DNA of 64,000 nt from Lepidurus packardi (Eukaryota; Arthropoda; Branchiopoda; Notostraca; Triopsidae). The first letter of the stretch is position 1, and each line of letters starts with the position of its first letter. The notes beneath the pieces are model-generated. The model was not told the DNA's origin. It worked only from the letters and a program-made list of their open reading frames with translations, and searched no databases. Made by a program: the position numbers and the translations under genes. The stretch covers positions 4,030,001 through 4,094,000 of the forward strand of contig JAKZAN010000007.1 of assembly GCA_023053545.1 (NCBI GenBank), given 5' to 3'. Below, piece by piece: positions 10,922 to 23,399 of this stretch.

Positions 10922-12925
10922 ATGGTGATTGCTGCTATTTGGTGTCTCCTGATTTGTTTGGTAGCTTGCTTAGCTAATCGTTGTGGAATTAAATCCCAAC
11001 GCGTCTCAGTATGTTTGATGCCGCAAGAGCAAGTTTTAAGTGACTGGGAGTTTATGGTACCGCAGAACTCGACCAGCTCGTACGAGGTTGCCCATACGCT
11101 GCACGGTCTGGAGACATTTTACTATCACCTGGATGGATTCGGCATTTGGTCGAGTTGCTGCAACCAATCGGATCTTGCCCGAGTGTCGAAGCTTGCCCTC
11201 ATTGACTGCTTCGAGCCCAGTATTGAGCAAACAGTATTGAAAAAGCGCATGGAATCTGAGAGCAAATACAATGGCAGCCAAGTGGCTTGCATATGTAAGA
11301 GCTAACTATTTCTAATGCAAGAAATCCCCTTTGCAGTCTGTTCTCGGGAGAAATATAACCTCCTTTTTAGGCAGGGGCATGTAAAAGCATGGGGCAGTTA
11401 GCGTGTAAAGGTTCATGTAGTTTTAATCGTATTATCTAATTAATGGAACTTGTATATTCTACAGCCCCTTTGGGTAAGCCGGGAGAAAGATTCTGTCAGC
11501 TTCCTGATGCTCATTTCTTCATGGTTACGACAAACTCCGAAATCAAGTCTTGCGTGGAAACTTTGGTCTCGCTTCAAATTAATGCGTCCAAGGTAAAAGT
11601 CCATTCCTTTTTGACGCCTTAATAAGTTGGCCGTGAAATTGGGCTTATGACTTGGTCTCCTTAGGTTATTATAGTCATTCGTGAGCAAGGGAATGCTACT
11701 TTACGTTTCGAGGATGTATTTGTCGACAACCCAGAGCATGTTGCCTTCATGTTTCGGGTTTTTCCTTGGCTCATGTTAGCTTCATCCATTTGTCTCATAT
11801 TAACGGTTATCGTATACGTCACCATCGGCCGATACAAGCACTTGTATGACAAAGTCACCTTGTGTCATTTGACTTCCTTGCTATTTATCTTTTTTGGATA
11901 TATGGTCATCAAATTTCGATATTTCGCGCACTGGCTGCAGGAAGGAAGCTTTGATCTGCGGGACGACCTGTGCAGCGTGTCTTGTGTTGTCTTTGGTAAA
12001 TCCCTCGGATTATTTGTCCCAGAAAATATGCTAACTATTCTTCTTTGACTAGGTATAGGAGCTTACTTTTCTTTCCTCTCAACGTTCATGTGGGGCGGTA
12101 TCGTCAGTTTGGATTTATGGATTACTTACGGGTACCTTTTAAAAAAAAATAATAACTCTGTTTAGAGAGGGTCAAGCTATCTGTCTCTTTAGTCTTTTCA
12201 TAAAGAAACGTATACCTCGAGTCTTTCGAGTGTATCTGTTCTGCGGATTCGGAATACCGGCCTTGATGACTTTGTTTGTTGTGATCATGGATGTTGTGCC
12301 ATATTTACCAGAAAACATTATGCGGCCAGGAATCATTCGGGAATGCTGGATCACGGTGTATTTACGTAAGATTTTAACAACCTAAAGATCTCCTTTCTGA
12401 AATAATAAATTGTTATGATTTTAGGATATGACGCCGAACTAATATACTTGTTTGTTCCACTGGGTATTATCACAGCCTGCAATTTCGTACTCTTTGTCCA
12501 TACAACGGTGTACTTCTTGCACGATGTAGCAACGGCAGCAACAGCAGCAACGTCGAGAGTAACCAACATTCAAAGATATGACAAGCAAAGGTAAGGAGAC
12601 TTTTAGTGACTTTGTTTGTTTGCTTTGGGTGTAACTTGATGACATTTTGTATACGTTTTACAGATATTTTGTCGTGACGCAAGTGTTTGTAATCATGGGA
12701 GTTGGCTGGGTTATTGATGTGATTACATGGTGGGCGAAGGCCCCCTCGTCTTTAAGAATGGTCCATGAAGTTGTGAATATTTCAAGGGGGACTTTGATGT
12801 TTGCCGTGCACGTTTTGTTTAAACCAGATATTAGAAATCAGTTCGTCAAGTGCTGCAAATCTGCTCTCAAGAAACTTGAATGTGGAAAACCTAAAGATTC
12901 TCATACTACCATAACTCTTTCTTAG
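10922..12925 (+). CDS. Methuselah-like seven-transmembrane receptor (secretin superfamily)
   Basis: A G-protein-coupled receptor of the plasma membrane; the ligand cannot be inferred. Exons 10922-11294, 11465-11592, 11665-11995, 12053-12131, 12193-12365, 12425-12590 and 12664-12925 join in phase to 503 residues. Residues 1-20 form a signal peptide (IAAIWCLLICLVACLA). A Cys-containing ectodomain of about 170 residues follows. Seven hydrophobic segments start at HVAFMFRVFPWLML (TM1) and end at GTLMFAVHVLF (TM7). Family marks include a Cys at the top of TM3 (DDLCSVSC), its partner in loop 2 (IRECW), and TM6 FVIMGVGWVIDVITWW, which resembles Methuselah receptors. No GPS cleavage motif was seen, which separates it from adhesion GPCRs. 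An acceptor at 12165 could replace the one at 12192 and would add nine residues in frame. A general class-B receptor is the alternative name. Confidence 0.85.
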
Positions 12926-14925
12926 ACTTCTATAGAAGGCGGCGCAATACATACAATACATTTTTGTCTCATTGAGTGAATATATCTATGTGCTGTCTTT
13001 TAACTCGACCGCCGAAATGTTTTAGTCTGAGGATCCCTATTTTCATATTTACCTACAAAAGTCAGTGTCAGATTTACACACTTGAAACGCCTTAAGTGAT
13101 AGGATCTGTATACTAACTGAGTTATAAAGATTAGTGCAAATTGTACCCAAGAGTGTACCGATCCATTTTTAACTCACTCCTATGTGAACATGCCGCAGTT
13201 TTGTTACATACATGGAAGACCAACACGCCTTACAATTGAATGGAACAAGTAGCCTCATTTTTTTGTTTTAATATGTTAAAGAAAAAGCTAAACTCCGTGC
13301 CGTCACCGTATTTGGAAAGGTTTTCCATGTGTAAATACTTGTTCCCTGTAACTCCATTCATTCAACAAACGGTCCAAAAGTGGGTACTGAACTCCACTCG
13401 TCTATCAAGTTGTAAAGTTGAATTGTAATCTCAGAGCGAGTCATGGTGAATTCGGAATGCAGTTAGAGCAGTGAATGTCGCTACCTTGCCCACAACTTAA
13501 CGGCTCGGCCGTCTAATTTCCCGCCTGGTAATTGACTTGCTTGTATAATCTTCATGCCTACTTATTATTACATGTAATTATGGAGCCTTTGTTGTCGGCG
13601 ACTACTTTGTACGGTTATGGGTCAGCGGCCCAACGTCACAATTGCGTGACTTTTCCAAGAAGAATTTAGTTATCTCTAGTATCAGCAGGGGCGGCTACCG
13701 GGCAATTGTAATAAGTTTTCAGTCTAAACTAATAAAATCCGATTAGTCTAAGCTTCTCATTTATGATTCTATGGACTTCTTTTCAAGGCTAACCAAGAGA
13801 AGTTTAGTAGATTTACTAAACAATTTACCACAATTTTTCAGGTAAAACTGCTTATGATAAAATTCAGTGTAATCTTACCTAAAATTCCAGATACTTCTAC
13901 TGAAAATTTTGATTAAAAGATTTAAGTATTTGTACCAATCCTTATTTTTAGGTTAAAATAGTAAATGTTACAGTAAAACGGCTATTTTTGCGGGTAAAAT
14001 TACGACAAGTAAAAGCATTTGCGACACCCATAATAAGTGAGCATTTATTAATACAAAAGAAGTAGAAAGAATTGTATATCATATTATATGATAGTACATC
14101 ATGTTTGTGAACCTACATTGTACTATGCTATAAATTCTCCCATTTGGATTTTATAGAATTGAATTACTAGGCAAAGGAGCTAGGTGCCGTTCAATCTACC
14201 GAATGCACTTCAATTGTAAATCTGGTGAAATCTAATTTCGCGATTGATTAGTTTAAGTAATGTAAGTAATACCCCGGATAGTATTATGGGACGAATTATT
14301 ACTTATTTCGTTTTAGAAAAATATTAACTACCACAAGGAAGTCTACAAGCAGGGAGAGCGTGTTTTTCTGTTTGTTTTTGTCTAAAAAAAAAAACTTTCT
14401 TTTTGCTATGTAAATACTGACTATAACACACATGCATGAACATTTTTGGATAATGTAGCAAGGCGACAATAAGAAAAGTCCACAATATTTACAAGGGAAA
14501 ACGGCAGTAACATGATATCATTTTTGTCATGCTTCCAAGTTGAGAAATTTAAATCCTAAAATACATATTTGGTTAACAATAGGTAGAGCTTATAGCTTTA
14601 AAGTTTTAAATAAATCTGAATTAAGTGGTTTTTATATATGAGCCACATCTGTAATTACGCTGTCTATCTTCTGTAAATGGAGTAACTTCTTCCTTCTGCT
14701 TCTTTCCTCAGGTTTCCCGCCTTAGACGCCTAAACATTTAATTTTTTGCTACAGCGCTACCATCTGCTGGAATTGCCACGGAACCATTTTGTTGTGGAAC
14801 TTCACAACCACAAGCTTTCTTCTCTTGTTGTCGTGCTCTCCTAGCAAAAGTTTTGACAGTTGACTAGCTCTTCAGTCTTGGACGAGTGGTTTTACTTCAT
14901 TTTTTCAAGCAACTAAAGTTCCACC
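12926..14925. other. Intergenic, no gene recognised
   Basis: Apart from the GPCR 3' flank and the CIR1 5' flank I see no exon. The DNA between 13.7 and 14.7 kb is AT-rich with many TTTTACC/GGTAAAA-like words but no clear repeat unit. The ORF at 13240-13428 has no recognisable motif. Confidence 0.5.
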
Positions 14926-16050
14926 ATGGGGAAAGGCTTTAATAATTACATGTGTAAGAAGTTTTTCCACCCTGCATCGCGTGATAATTTGAAAAGGGTA
15001 TGTACCTTCATTCAATTGTTTCTGTCAAATTTGGTCATTAGTACTTGTATGCATTCTAAAGAAAATCAAGTCTCATTGCATCTTCTGAATCAGGTATGGA
15101 TGGCTCAGCAAAAAGATGATGCTTATAAAAAAAAACAAGACGAGCTGCGCATGCAGTATGAAAAGGAGCAAGAAACCTATTTAAACAAAGCATTGGTCAG
15201 CAAAGAAAGCAAGGAGAAACTCAGTATCAATTTTCTTTATGAACCGCCACCGGGCATGAAGAAGGAAAGAGAGAAGGAAGATGGAGAACCCGAATACAAA
15301 TTCGAATGGCAACGTAAATACAATGCTCCTAGAGAAGAGTAAGTTTTGGGGATACATTATTGAAATCTTTATGTAACCGTCACTATTTTATTTAGTTATT
15401 GTCGTGGGGACGAGGAAATCCGCGATCAGCCTTTCGGTATTCCAGTAAGAAATGTCAGGTGCATTAAATGCCATAAATGGGGGCACGTAAACACCGATAG
15501 AGAGTGTCCACTTTTCAACAAGCCTTTGGATGACTGTCTTCCGGAAACTAGTGCCAATACACTTTCCTTGATACAGCAAATGCGAGAAGATGGTTTGCAA
15601 ATTAAAAGGGCTGCACTGAACACGGCACAGCAAGCACAACCACCCATCATGAAGCAGGAAGATCCAGATTTGATGTACTTGAAGAGCTTGTCTAAAGAGG
15701 ACAAGAAGAAGCTCCTTCGGAAGCTGGACAAACTAGAAAAGAGGCAGAGAAAAGCGGAAAAAAAGAAAACTAGGAAGTCGAAGCGTCGTCATTCTGAGGA
15801 AGACTCCGAGGGATCCACCAAGAACCTTGGCTCCAAGGCCAAGAAAAAGCGGCATGATAGTAGCAGTGAAGATTCAGTAAATGAGGACCAACGTGAAAAA
15901 GCTGACGATCGCGACAAACGTTCACGCCACACAAGTGACAAATCCAGAAAGGAAGACAGCCGCCATGATCGCCGTCACGGAGAGGCAAGAGACAGGCGTT
16001 CACCAGAAAGGCACCGTCGAAACCAGAGAGGCGGACATGCCTCGCGTTAG
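14926..16050 (+). CDS. CIR1: CBF1-interacting corepressor CIR1
   Basis: Nuclear corepressor linking the Notch transcription factor RBPJ/CSL to histone deacetylase complexes, also known from splicing-related speckles. Exons 14926-14997, 15094-15338 and 15396-16050 join in phase to 323 residues. The N-terminal Cir_N domain begins [18 protein letters not shown], continues in exon 2 with [15 protein letters not shown] and contains [12 protein letters not shown]. Exon 3 carries [14 protein letters not shown] followed by a zinc knuckle of the pattern C-x2-C-x4-H-x4-C ([16 protein letters not shown]). [20 protein letters not shown] is next, then a Lys/Arg/Ser-rich tail with RS-like and SDEE-like stretches. 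Vertebrate CIR1 has about 450 residues, so the basic tail is shorter here. The start is in a good context (CCACCATGG). It is distinctive enough for a firm name. Confidence 0.95.
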
Positions 16051-16187
16051 AAAGTCGTTAATTCTAAATCCATATAAAATTACGTATTTCGTTTTTTTTA
16101 CCCGCTTCAAGCTTATGATACTGATAAGACATAAATTTTGAACATTCGTTGCGTCTGTAAGCGCTGCAGTTGCATTACCAGGAATTC

Positions 16188-16193
16188 AATAAA
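16188..16193 (+). terminator. Candidate poly(A) signal for CIR1
   Basis: AATAAA, 138 nt after the CIR1 stop codon. Placement fits a 3' UTR, but no transcript evidence is available. Confidence 0.45.
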
Positions 16194-16534
16194 CGCAGAC
16201 AGTTTTTCTCCAGTTTTCCCTAAAGTCTCACAAGTTGCTAGTAAAAGTATTCTTGAAACGTACTACACCTTCCGCACCCATTCGTCAGGTCAGAATGGCG
16301 GAAATCTGTGGACTATTGGGGATCATATCTTCCTGGAGAGTACGCGTTTGCTAAAGGTAATTTCGTTGACTTCCTCCAGCTTCGACTATCTTCAGAGACA
16401 TTCTGATAGAATGTAAATTCAGATCGCATTTCAAGTGAATAGCTAATGTGCTATAGTCAATTTGACGACAGGCTTCGCTTAATCTTGTTTCACATCTATT
16501 AAAATCAGTTCAATCTGTACCGACTTATTTATAG

Positions 16535-16745
16535 TTTATACTAGTTATAGTTTAAACTATTATACCAGTTATACTAGTTGAAACTGGTATATACAAGTTT
16601 GTTTACTACTAGTTTATACTGGTTTAATATGTATAGTTTATACTAGTTTACAAGTATACTCCAGTTTATAATGGCTCAGTTTAAACTAGACCATTTATTA
16701 AACTAAACTAGACCGTTTAAACTAGATCCATTTGTCAAATAGGTT
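16535..16745. repeat. Cluster of degenerate palindromic AGTTTAAACTA/ACTAGTTTATACT words
   Basis: About 200 nt made almost entirely of short self-complementary words such as AGTTTAAACTA, TATACTAGTTATA and ACTAGTTTATACTGG repeated on both strands with changing spacing. It lies downstream of CIR1. There is no coding potential and no obvious target duplication. Confidence 0.75.
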
Positions 16746-17612
16746 TATGCTACGTATACTAGCTTATAACATGTGAATGTAGCACGGTAGTCTCCATAGC
16801 AAAGAATGAAAAAGCGCACCTATTTTCCCACAACAGTGGCGTCTGAATTTGCATCTGAAGTCGCGCACAGCCCTCCGCACAGACAGGGCCTATCTGTAGA
16901 TGATCCAGAAATATAACATCAGTAGTACGAGGCCTGAAAAATGATGGCGCTACTTTAGTTGGCGTCAAAGCTTCCTGTAGTGTCACTCCGCTCTCTACAT
17001 ACTGCTCTGCAGCGCTTTCTATCCAGGTAAACAAAACAGTTAACCTTAACGACGTTCCATGCATGATTAGGGTTTCGTACAAAGTCGAAAGACGACATGA
17101 CAAAGTTTAATCAGTTTCAATAAACTATTGTTGAAAGTAATGTTTTACCAGCGGCCAACCCCAAGTTCGATCAAAAGTGGATTAGAGTGATACGTTTGTG
17201 GGTACCATGCCAATCGTATGTAGTATGTATGGTATGTAGTATGCATTCCTCCCTTTTATGTGATTCAATCCGTTGTGATTTTAATGGTAGGTTAACCTGC
17301 TGGTGGTACTACGACAGTAGTAGAGTATACAACCCCGTGACAGCAGCCAAAAACCATGTTTGCTGTGAAGAGCATAAGGTAGTAGCAGTCGGTTTCCTAA
17401 AAGCTTGAGCGTCAGCCAAAGCACGAGATTACGCTTACGGGAACTGGCTGCTTTAGTGGTGGGAAAGTTTGGACGTGAGAGGTCAGCGGAGTAGCATAGC
17501 ACTTGAATGCTAGAACCATAAGGATCACGGTGTTGTAAAAAATAGTAAAAAGTAATCTGTATTATGCATACCTGATAAACAAACATCCAATTTGGGGCTC
17601 GGTTTCAGTGCA
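16746..17612. other. Intergenic, no gene recognised
   Basis: A minus-strand ORF at 16759-17103 (114 residues) and a plus-strand ORF at 17187-17408 have no recognisable motif. A GTATGTAGTATG microrepeat sits near 17217-17242. The right side is probably the 5' UTR and promoter of the epimerase gene. Confidence 0.45.
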
Positions 17613-19531
17613 ATGATCCGTTTTAGCCTTAAATTCCTCTTGGCATTAATTTGCGCTGCTGTTTTATGTACGTTACTCTCTTATTTAACGCGTTGCGGCG
17701 ATGTAATCGCCCGACCTCCCGCCCTCAACTGGGTAGGCCACACAGTTTCCAAGTTTAAACCGATAGACTGCCATATCAACGGCGATTATCATATTTCGTG
17801 CCGAAAAGAAGGGACGGAAGTGTACCTGCCATTTTCTTTCATACAAACTTATTTTGAAGTAAATATAAAATCTTAAATTGAAACGTGTTTAACAAATCGC
17901 ACCTATTGATTCCTTCTAGGTATACGGTAAGCTTGGCACTCATGGATCTGAGGAGATTTTTGAATGGAACCATAGCTACTCGAAAGTGTATCAGCCGAAG
18001 GGGAAATATAACCCACGCGGTGTGTTTATGTATTTCGAAAACTACAATGTAGAGGTCCGTGATCGCGTCAAGTGTATCAGTGCAATTGAAGGTATTCTTT
18101 GATTTTTTTCAATAAAACGTTGTCAATGGAAATTTTGCTGGCCATTTTGGTTCAGGAGTCCCAGTCTCGACCCAGTGGGACGCCAATGGATACTTTTATC
18201 CTATTCAGATTGCACAATTCGGCCTTTCACATTTTTCCAAGAATTTGACGGATACTCAGCCTCGGGTGACAATTTTAGAGGACGGTTATAGCAACTTTGC
18301 TGATTGGGTGGCTGCTGAAGACAGTGTCTTTAAACGCCGAAAAGAAGGCGGATATCATGTATTGAATTTTTCCGTAAAAGGTAATCAATACTCGGTTTAC
18401 TCCAACATTGGACTCACAGTCTGTATTTTTAAGATCCCAGAACACCCGGAATTGTCGCTCGTATCGACAAATTGCATCCATCCTTGCTAATACTCCAGTG
18501 TGTTATCAAAATGGTGGGCAACGGCAGCCTAGCTGTAGCTGTAGAGGACAAAGATCGAGGTTATACCTTCTCTCTCATCTATACGTGCAGTCAAGACTTG
18601 CTGACAGTACAGGTATACATAAATCATCTTTTTATGTTTCCGCTCCACGGGTAAAGATATGTTTCCCTTTGTTATGAAGGAAAATGATGTTATATACGGG
18701 CTCGGTGATTGCGCTCCTGATCAATGGCACTATCTGACGCGTGACCTGGCCATTGATTTGCTGAAAGGACACATCGTGGCTGGACGTGGCAAGAAAATCT
18801 CGCGTCCCCGTCTGCGATTGCTTTCGCTGACTTTAAAAGGCCAAGGCCAGATAACGAACCTAAGTTTCAGCTCAAGCGCCCATGACTCCCAATTCAAGAG
18901 TGCATCCGAGTGGCTCGTCAAACACCAAGATACTGATACGGGAGGCTGGCCCATTCTCGTCCGACGACGCTTTGGTCCCGGGATCCAAGATCTTGACCCG
19001 GGCTGGATCTCCGCCATGGGTCAGGGTCAAGCAATGTCGCTTTTGGTCCGAGCCTATAATCGCACGGGTGACGAAGTGTATTTACGAGCTGCCCTTAATG
19101 CTGTTAAGCCCTTCCAAGTAGCTAGTTCTGACGGCGGCGTTTTAGCTAAATTTATGAATATGTATGTGTGGTACGAAGAGTACCCGACCACTCCGCCCTC
19201 TTTCGTCTTAAATGGATTTATATATTCGCTTATTGGACTGTATGATCTATTAACGGTTGCTGACCAGTTTCAATCTGTTAAGCGCATATTCGATGCTGGA
19301 ATGGCTTCACTTAAGAAGCTCCTTCCGCTCTACGACACAGGATCGGGCTCGACGTATGACTTGAGGCATGTTATGCTTGGGAGTGCCCCTAATATTGCAC
19401 GGTGGGATTACCATAGCACGCATGTTAATCAGCTCTTACTGTTGAGTACCATAGACAAAGACCCCATCTTGAAAACTACAGCTCACCGATGGATGAGTTA
19501 CATGAAAGGAAAAAGAGCTCCTCATAATTGA
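17613..19531 (+). CDS. GLCE: D-glucuronyl C5-epimerase (heparan sulfate/heparin biosynthesis)
   Basis: Golgi type II membrane enzyme that inverts C5 of D-glucuronic acid to L-iduronic acid in N-sulfated heparan sulfate. Exons 17613-17858, 17920-18091, 18156-18380, 18434-18612 and 18680-19531 join in phase to 557 residues; human GLCE has 617. A hydrophobic anchor lies at about residues 5-25 ([18 protein letters not shown]). Matches include [101 protein letters not shown] and [20 protein letters not shown], and the end is [19 protein letters not shown]. These hold the Tyr and Arg residues known from the family active site, so the enzyme looks functional. ATG 17613 is chosen because it opens the anchor; a TTG 21 nt upstream is in frame but unlikely. 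Confidence 0.97.
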
Positions 19532-20134
19532 ACAGAGAATCTCAGGTCTCATGCTTCTCCCCCTGAATTGTATTTCCAACTCTTTTTTCTAGTTTTCAGA
19601 ATCCCTAGATTGTCCAGAAATGTTACTGGGATAACAGAAGGGACTAGAACTCATATTTATCTTAAATAACCCAGTTTCAAACTGGTTTATTTTATTTTTC
19701 AATCGACTAAGCTCTCCAGTTGCTTGCGTATTTTCCTGAATTCCTGTATTGTTTACTCTTGTGTGGCGGCTCGTGATATCCTCATCATTCCAAGGAGCTA
19801 TGATTTAGGACATTCACTGACTCCAAAAAAGACAGAAGAAAAAGAAAAGAAACTTGCCGAATCTGAATCTAGAGTATTTACTATAAGCACTGTATGGAAA
19901 AGTTCTACCTCAGACACTGGCAATAGTTCGTTGCAGAGATTATATATAATAAAATGGAGTTATAATATTCTATGATTATGTGATGGAGGTGGAAAAATAA
20001 TGGCATTTAAAGGTTGAAGCTACAGAAAGTACAAAAGAGCTTTGGATCTGTTTTGTCTTGTATTACCTCAATTAAGCGCGGGTAGAATTTGTACAGTAGT
20101 ATATTACGTCAATCACCGTAGTAGAAGTTGAATT
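19532..20134. other. 3' flanks of GLCE and TTC36 genes
   Basis: This is the convergent intergenic space between a plus-strand and a minus-strand gene. An AATAAA at 19948-19953 could be the GLCE poly(A) signal. The ORF at 19724-19975 has no recognisable motif. Confidence 0.5.
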
Positions 20135-20991
20135 TTAGCTCTCATTTTCGCCCGCTTGGAGTTTACACATGACATCGTGCAGCATCTTATTGCATAGTGC
20201 TGCATACGGGTTCATCTGAACGAGCTTAAAAGAAGATATTCAAACGGTTTGGAGGAAATTAAAAAAGAGTCCTATTGCTATTTCTCAGTAAAAAAAAAAA
20301 AAAAATGTCGTCAACAGTGTATATTATACCTGGCTTTTAGCAAAGGCGCTTCCCAGTTGTGAAGCCGCCTGGAAATCTTGCCGAGCCAAATCGTTTTCGC
20401 CTTGGAATTTGTGTATAGAGGCTCTTTGGCAAAACGCTCGACAGGCAACCGACCCGTTTTCATTACTGAGCTCCAATGCTTTGTGCAAATCCAGCAACGC
20501 TTCTGCAATTATTTAGGTTAAGGTGGGAGGAGGAGAACGATCGCCTTCGTATAGATTGTTATTGTTTTCCTATTTAGGTTTCACCTTCATTGCGGCCTGA
20601 AAGCCTCAAAGCTTGTGCTCTGTTGTTATAACCAGATGCGTGCTCAGGAGCAACTTGAATGGCTTGAGAGAAAAGTTGTATGGCCTCGTTTAAGCTTCCA
20701 TTTTCAGCTGCTTGAACCCCAGCTTTTTCCAATGCTAGTGCTTCTTGAACTGGAGCAGATTGCCCCGTGCCTGCTTCGTAAGTTTACATAGGGTAAAAAA
20801 AGGCAAAAGTTGCTCCATGTTAAGTTTATATAGGAATAAAAAAGTCGTAAGTAAATCAGTATAACCTTACCATCAATCGATTCCACGCTTGGGAAGATCT
20901 CAAAGGGCTCCTGTGTGCTAATATTTTCACCCATTGGAAGCAACGGGTTAATAATGCAGTCTAGAATCGCTCTGTCTCTTGCGGAAGACAT
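20135..20991 (-). CDS. TTC36: Tetratricopeptide repeat protein 36
   Basis: Small TPR protein; vertebrate TTC36 is described as an Hsp70-binding protein and as a regulator of tyrosine catabolism. Minus-strand exons 20991-20871, 20773-20585, 20502-20330 and 20224-20135 join in phase to 190 residues, nearly the length of human TTC36 (189). TPR 1 includes ALALEKAGVQAAENGSLNEA, TPR 2 ASGYNNRAQALRLSGRN, and TPR 3 ENDLARQDFQAASQLGSAF. The family signature LVQMNPYAALCNKML opens the last exon. The start is taken at 20991 because it matches the family N-terminus; an in-frame ATG at 21051 would add 20 residues. The C-terminal exon lacks its own ATG, and its similarity to the family ending is the main reason for naming. 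Confidence 0.93.
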
Positions 20992-23359
20992 GTTGGCAGG
21001 AAAATTGAATGAGCAATCGCTTTGACAAGCATCAGTCGAGCGCTCATCCACCGTTTTTTGTATGCTAATTGAGTAGCTGTAATTTCCTTGCGTAACTTCA
21101 CTCGCTGGCTAGGGGAGGAAAGGTGTTAATTGGCTGAAATCTACTTGCAGTTTATCCCCGGAGCACAACGCGAGTCTCCTGTCACTGGCAATCCCTTCCG
21201 AGTCGATACTCCGACTTGTGGGCAAGAACTGGCAGTCAGGTCATCATCATGCTTTTCAAGGAACCTGTTTGTTGTGCGTTGCTATGCAAATACAGTTTCG
21301 TTTCTGGTTTCTGAGGCTAGATACTCGAGGGGCTTTTTTGCTGTCTACGCTTTGCCCTGGTGGCCATTACAAGTGTCCTTGACAAGAGCTAAGAAAACCA
21401 CTGGAGGTATTGGTTAGCATATTATTTTCGAGGGAAATCGTTTTTATTTTTATTGCAACACCTTTTTCACCCACCGCACACACTTTACTTTACCTGTCAT
21501 TTCTGCGATGTTTTCTCCCTGAAGGTATACCACCCCGTAGAAATCAATAACTGCGTGAAAAAATCGCTTGGAATCTGCAATTCTGTACATTATGTATCTC
21601 TCCGAGAAGCTGTCGAAAAGCTATAAAATGGGTCTTTGACGTTCTAAAAACTTGCGACTGTCATTCCAGCCAAAAGCCCAAGACCCTTTTTTCAAGTCTT
21701 TCATTTGCATTTCCTTGGCATTTTTCTTTACTGCGCTTGCCAAAAGCAATTCAAGAATTGATTCTGGTTGACATCGTGTCGATGAAACAGTTTTCCGAGC
21801 CGACGCCAAAAACTTGAGACTCACTCAAGCTTATACTCGCCTAGAAGCTCATTTTATAGCCATCGACCCGCTTGTACTCGCGAGCATCCCGTTTTGCTAG
21901 TTGGCCCAAGTCATTTTTCACGGTCGCTTCCTCTTTTCTCTTTTGTTTTCCTGGCCTGCCTCCGTCAGTCCTCACCCGCTTCAATCACGCGAACCAGTAG
22001 GGTATTATTTCCAAGTATTTGCTCCAACTGTACGTTATTCGTTTTGCTCCAAACTGTACGTTATGTATGCTGTTTTGTTTGGCAAATGCGCCAGAAAAAT
22101 TGAAAGCAAAAAGAGAGAAAATTGCGTTACTCTCGCTACGCCATAGCCATTCCATTCCCAATGTCTCACCTTTCCAGCTCTGAAAATTTAAAAAAAGCGC
22201 AGATTTGTGGAAAGAAATTTTATAAAAAGAGAAACTTCATTTTTTATTCACTTTTACCTAGCCAAACAAGCAAGCGTGAGAGTCTTTTAATTAGATGTAA
22301 CCTACTTTACATAGCCCGGCAGTAACAAAAGAAAACTTTTACTCTTCCTCAAACTTGAACTTTCAACTCTTGCTGAGACGAGGGGGAAAGCACAGATTTG
22401 TGTGTATGCTCTTGGGTTTTAGACTATAGCGCTTGTTCGCTCTTCTTCCTCTTCAAGCTGGTTTTCTTTTTTTTTGTAATGGTCCTTTATTCCGTTAGCC
22501 GTGTTACAGAACGTTTAGAAAGAAAATTATTGACTTTTTTTTCCTTTGCTGACAACCTTCGCTCACCTGGTAATCCATTTAGGCTCGAAGCTATTCAATG
22601 GATCATCATCGACACGAATTCACATCTGTATCTCTTGTTGCATCCCGACGAGCTGCGTGTCCCCTAATTCAACGCTATCCTGGTAGTGTGTACGTCAGGA
22701 CTTGACAGCAACTCTAATTAAATGTCACTTGGGTCTCATTGCGAGTTTTTACGTTCCGTACCCGAACACTCTGTCAAATCTTCTTTTCTGTTCCCTTTCT
22801 TTTTAATATTTTTTCTTCTTCTTCTTTATTTCCTACATTGACAACTGTTCCGGTTCCCAACTGGTAACGTAGAGCAGCAACACCTTGAATATGGTGGGAA
22901 GAAGCAACAAACGAGCTTGACACGGCTCTTTTATTTCTTCAGCTTATTTGGGAGGCGGAAGAAAAAGTTGGGTGACCGTAATCGCGCTTCGCTGCTGGGC
23001 TACCACTTTTTTTCACCAGTCGGCTCGGGATTTCCTCCCGAGTTTTCCGCTGTATATATACCAGTAAACCTCGTTATCGATGGCACTTCTTAATTACTTG
23101 GTCAAGCTCCAAGGAACGTATGGATAGACAGCATCGTTGTAATAAGAGAAAAAAATCAGAACCGGATGGGTTTCCCTTTAAAATTGTAATTCTTTACCTG
23201 ATATTGCGTGATGTTAGAAATGCACATGATATTATTTAAAAAGTAAGTTTTTTTAGTAGCCTAATTACTGCTTCCCGTGTTACAAACATAAATTGAAACT
23301 AAAAGTAAATAAACACAAATAGAAACTAGATTCAAATAACGCGTCCCACTGGCTGCACC

Positions 23360-23399
23360 GGTGCAATATTTTCAGCACTGAGGGCCAAAATATTGCACC
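23360..23399. repeat. 13-bp perfect inverted repeat, 14-nt loop
   Basis: GGTGCAATATTTT at 23360-23372 pairs perfectly with AAAATATTGCACC at 23387-23399. Short CACTG/CAGTG words lie outside the arms. It may be a transposon remnant or a hairpin. Confidence 0.75.

Noticed and set aside
10922..12925. Frizzled/Smoothened or adhesion GPCR
   Set aside because: There is no ten-Cys frizzled domain and no GPS site; the TM6-TM7 region fits Methuselah-like receptors better.
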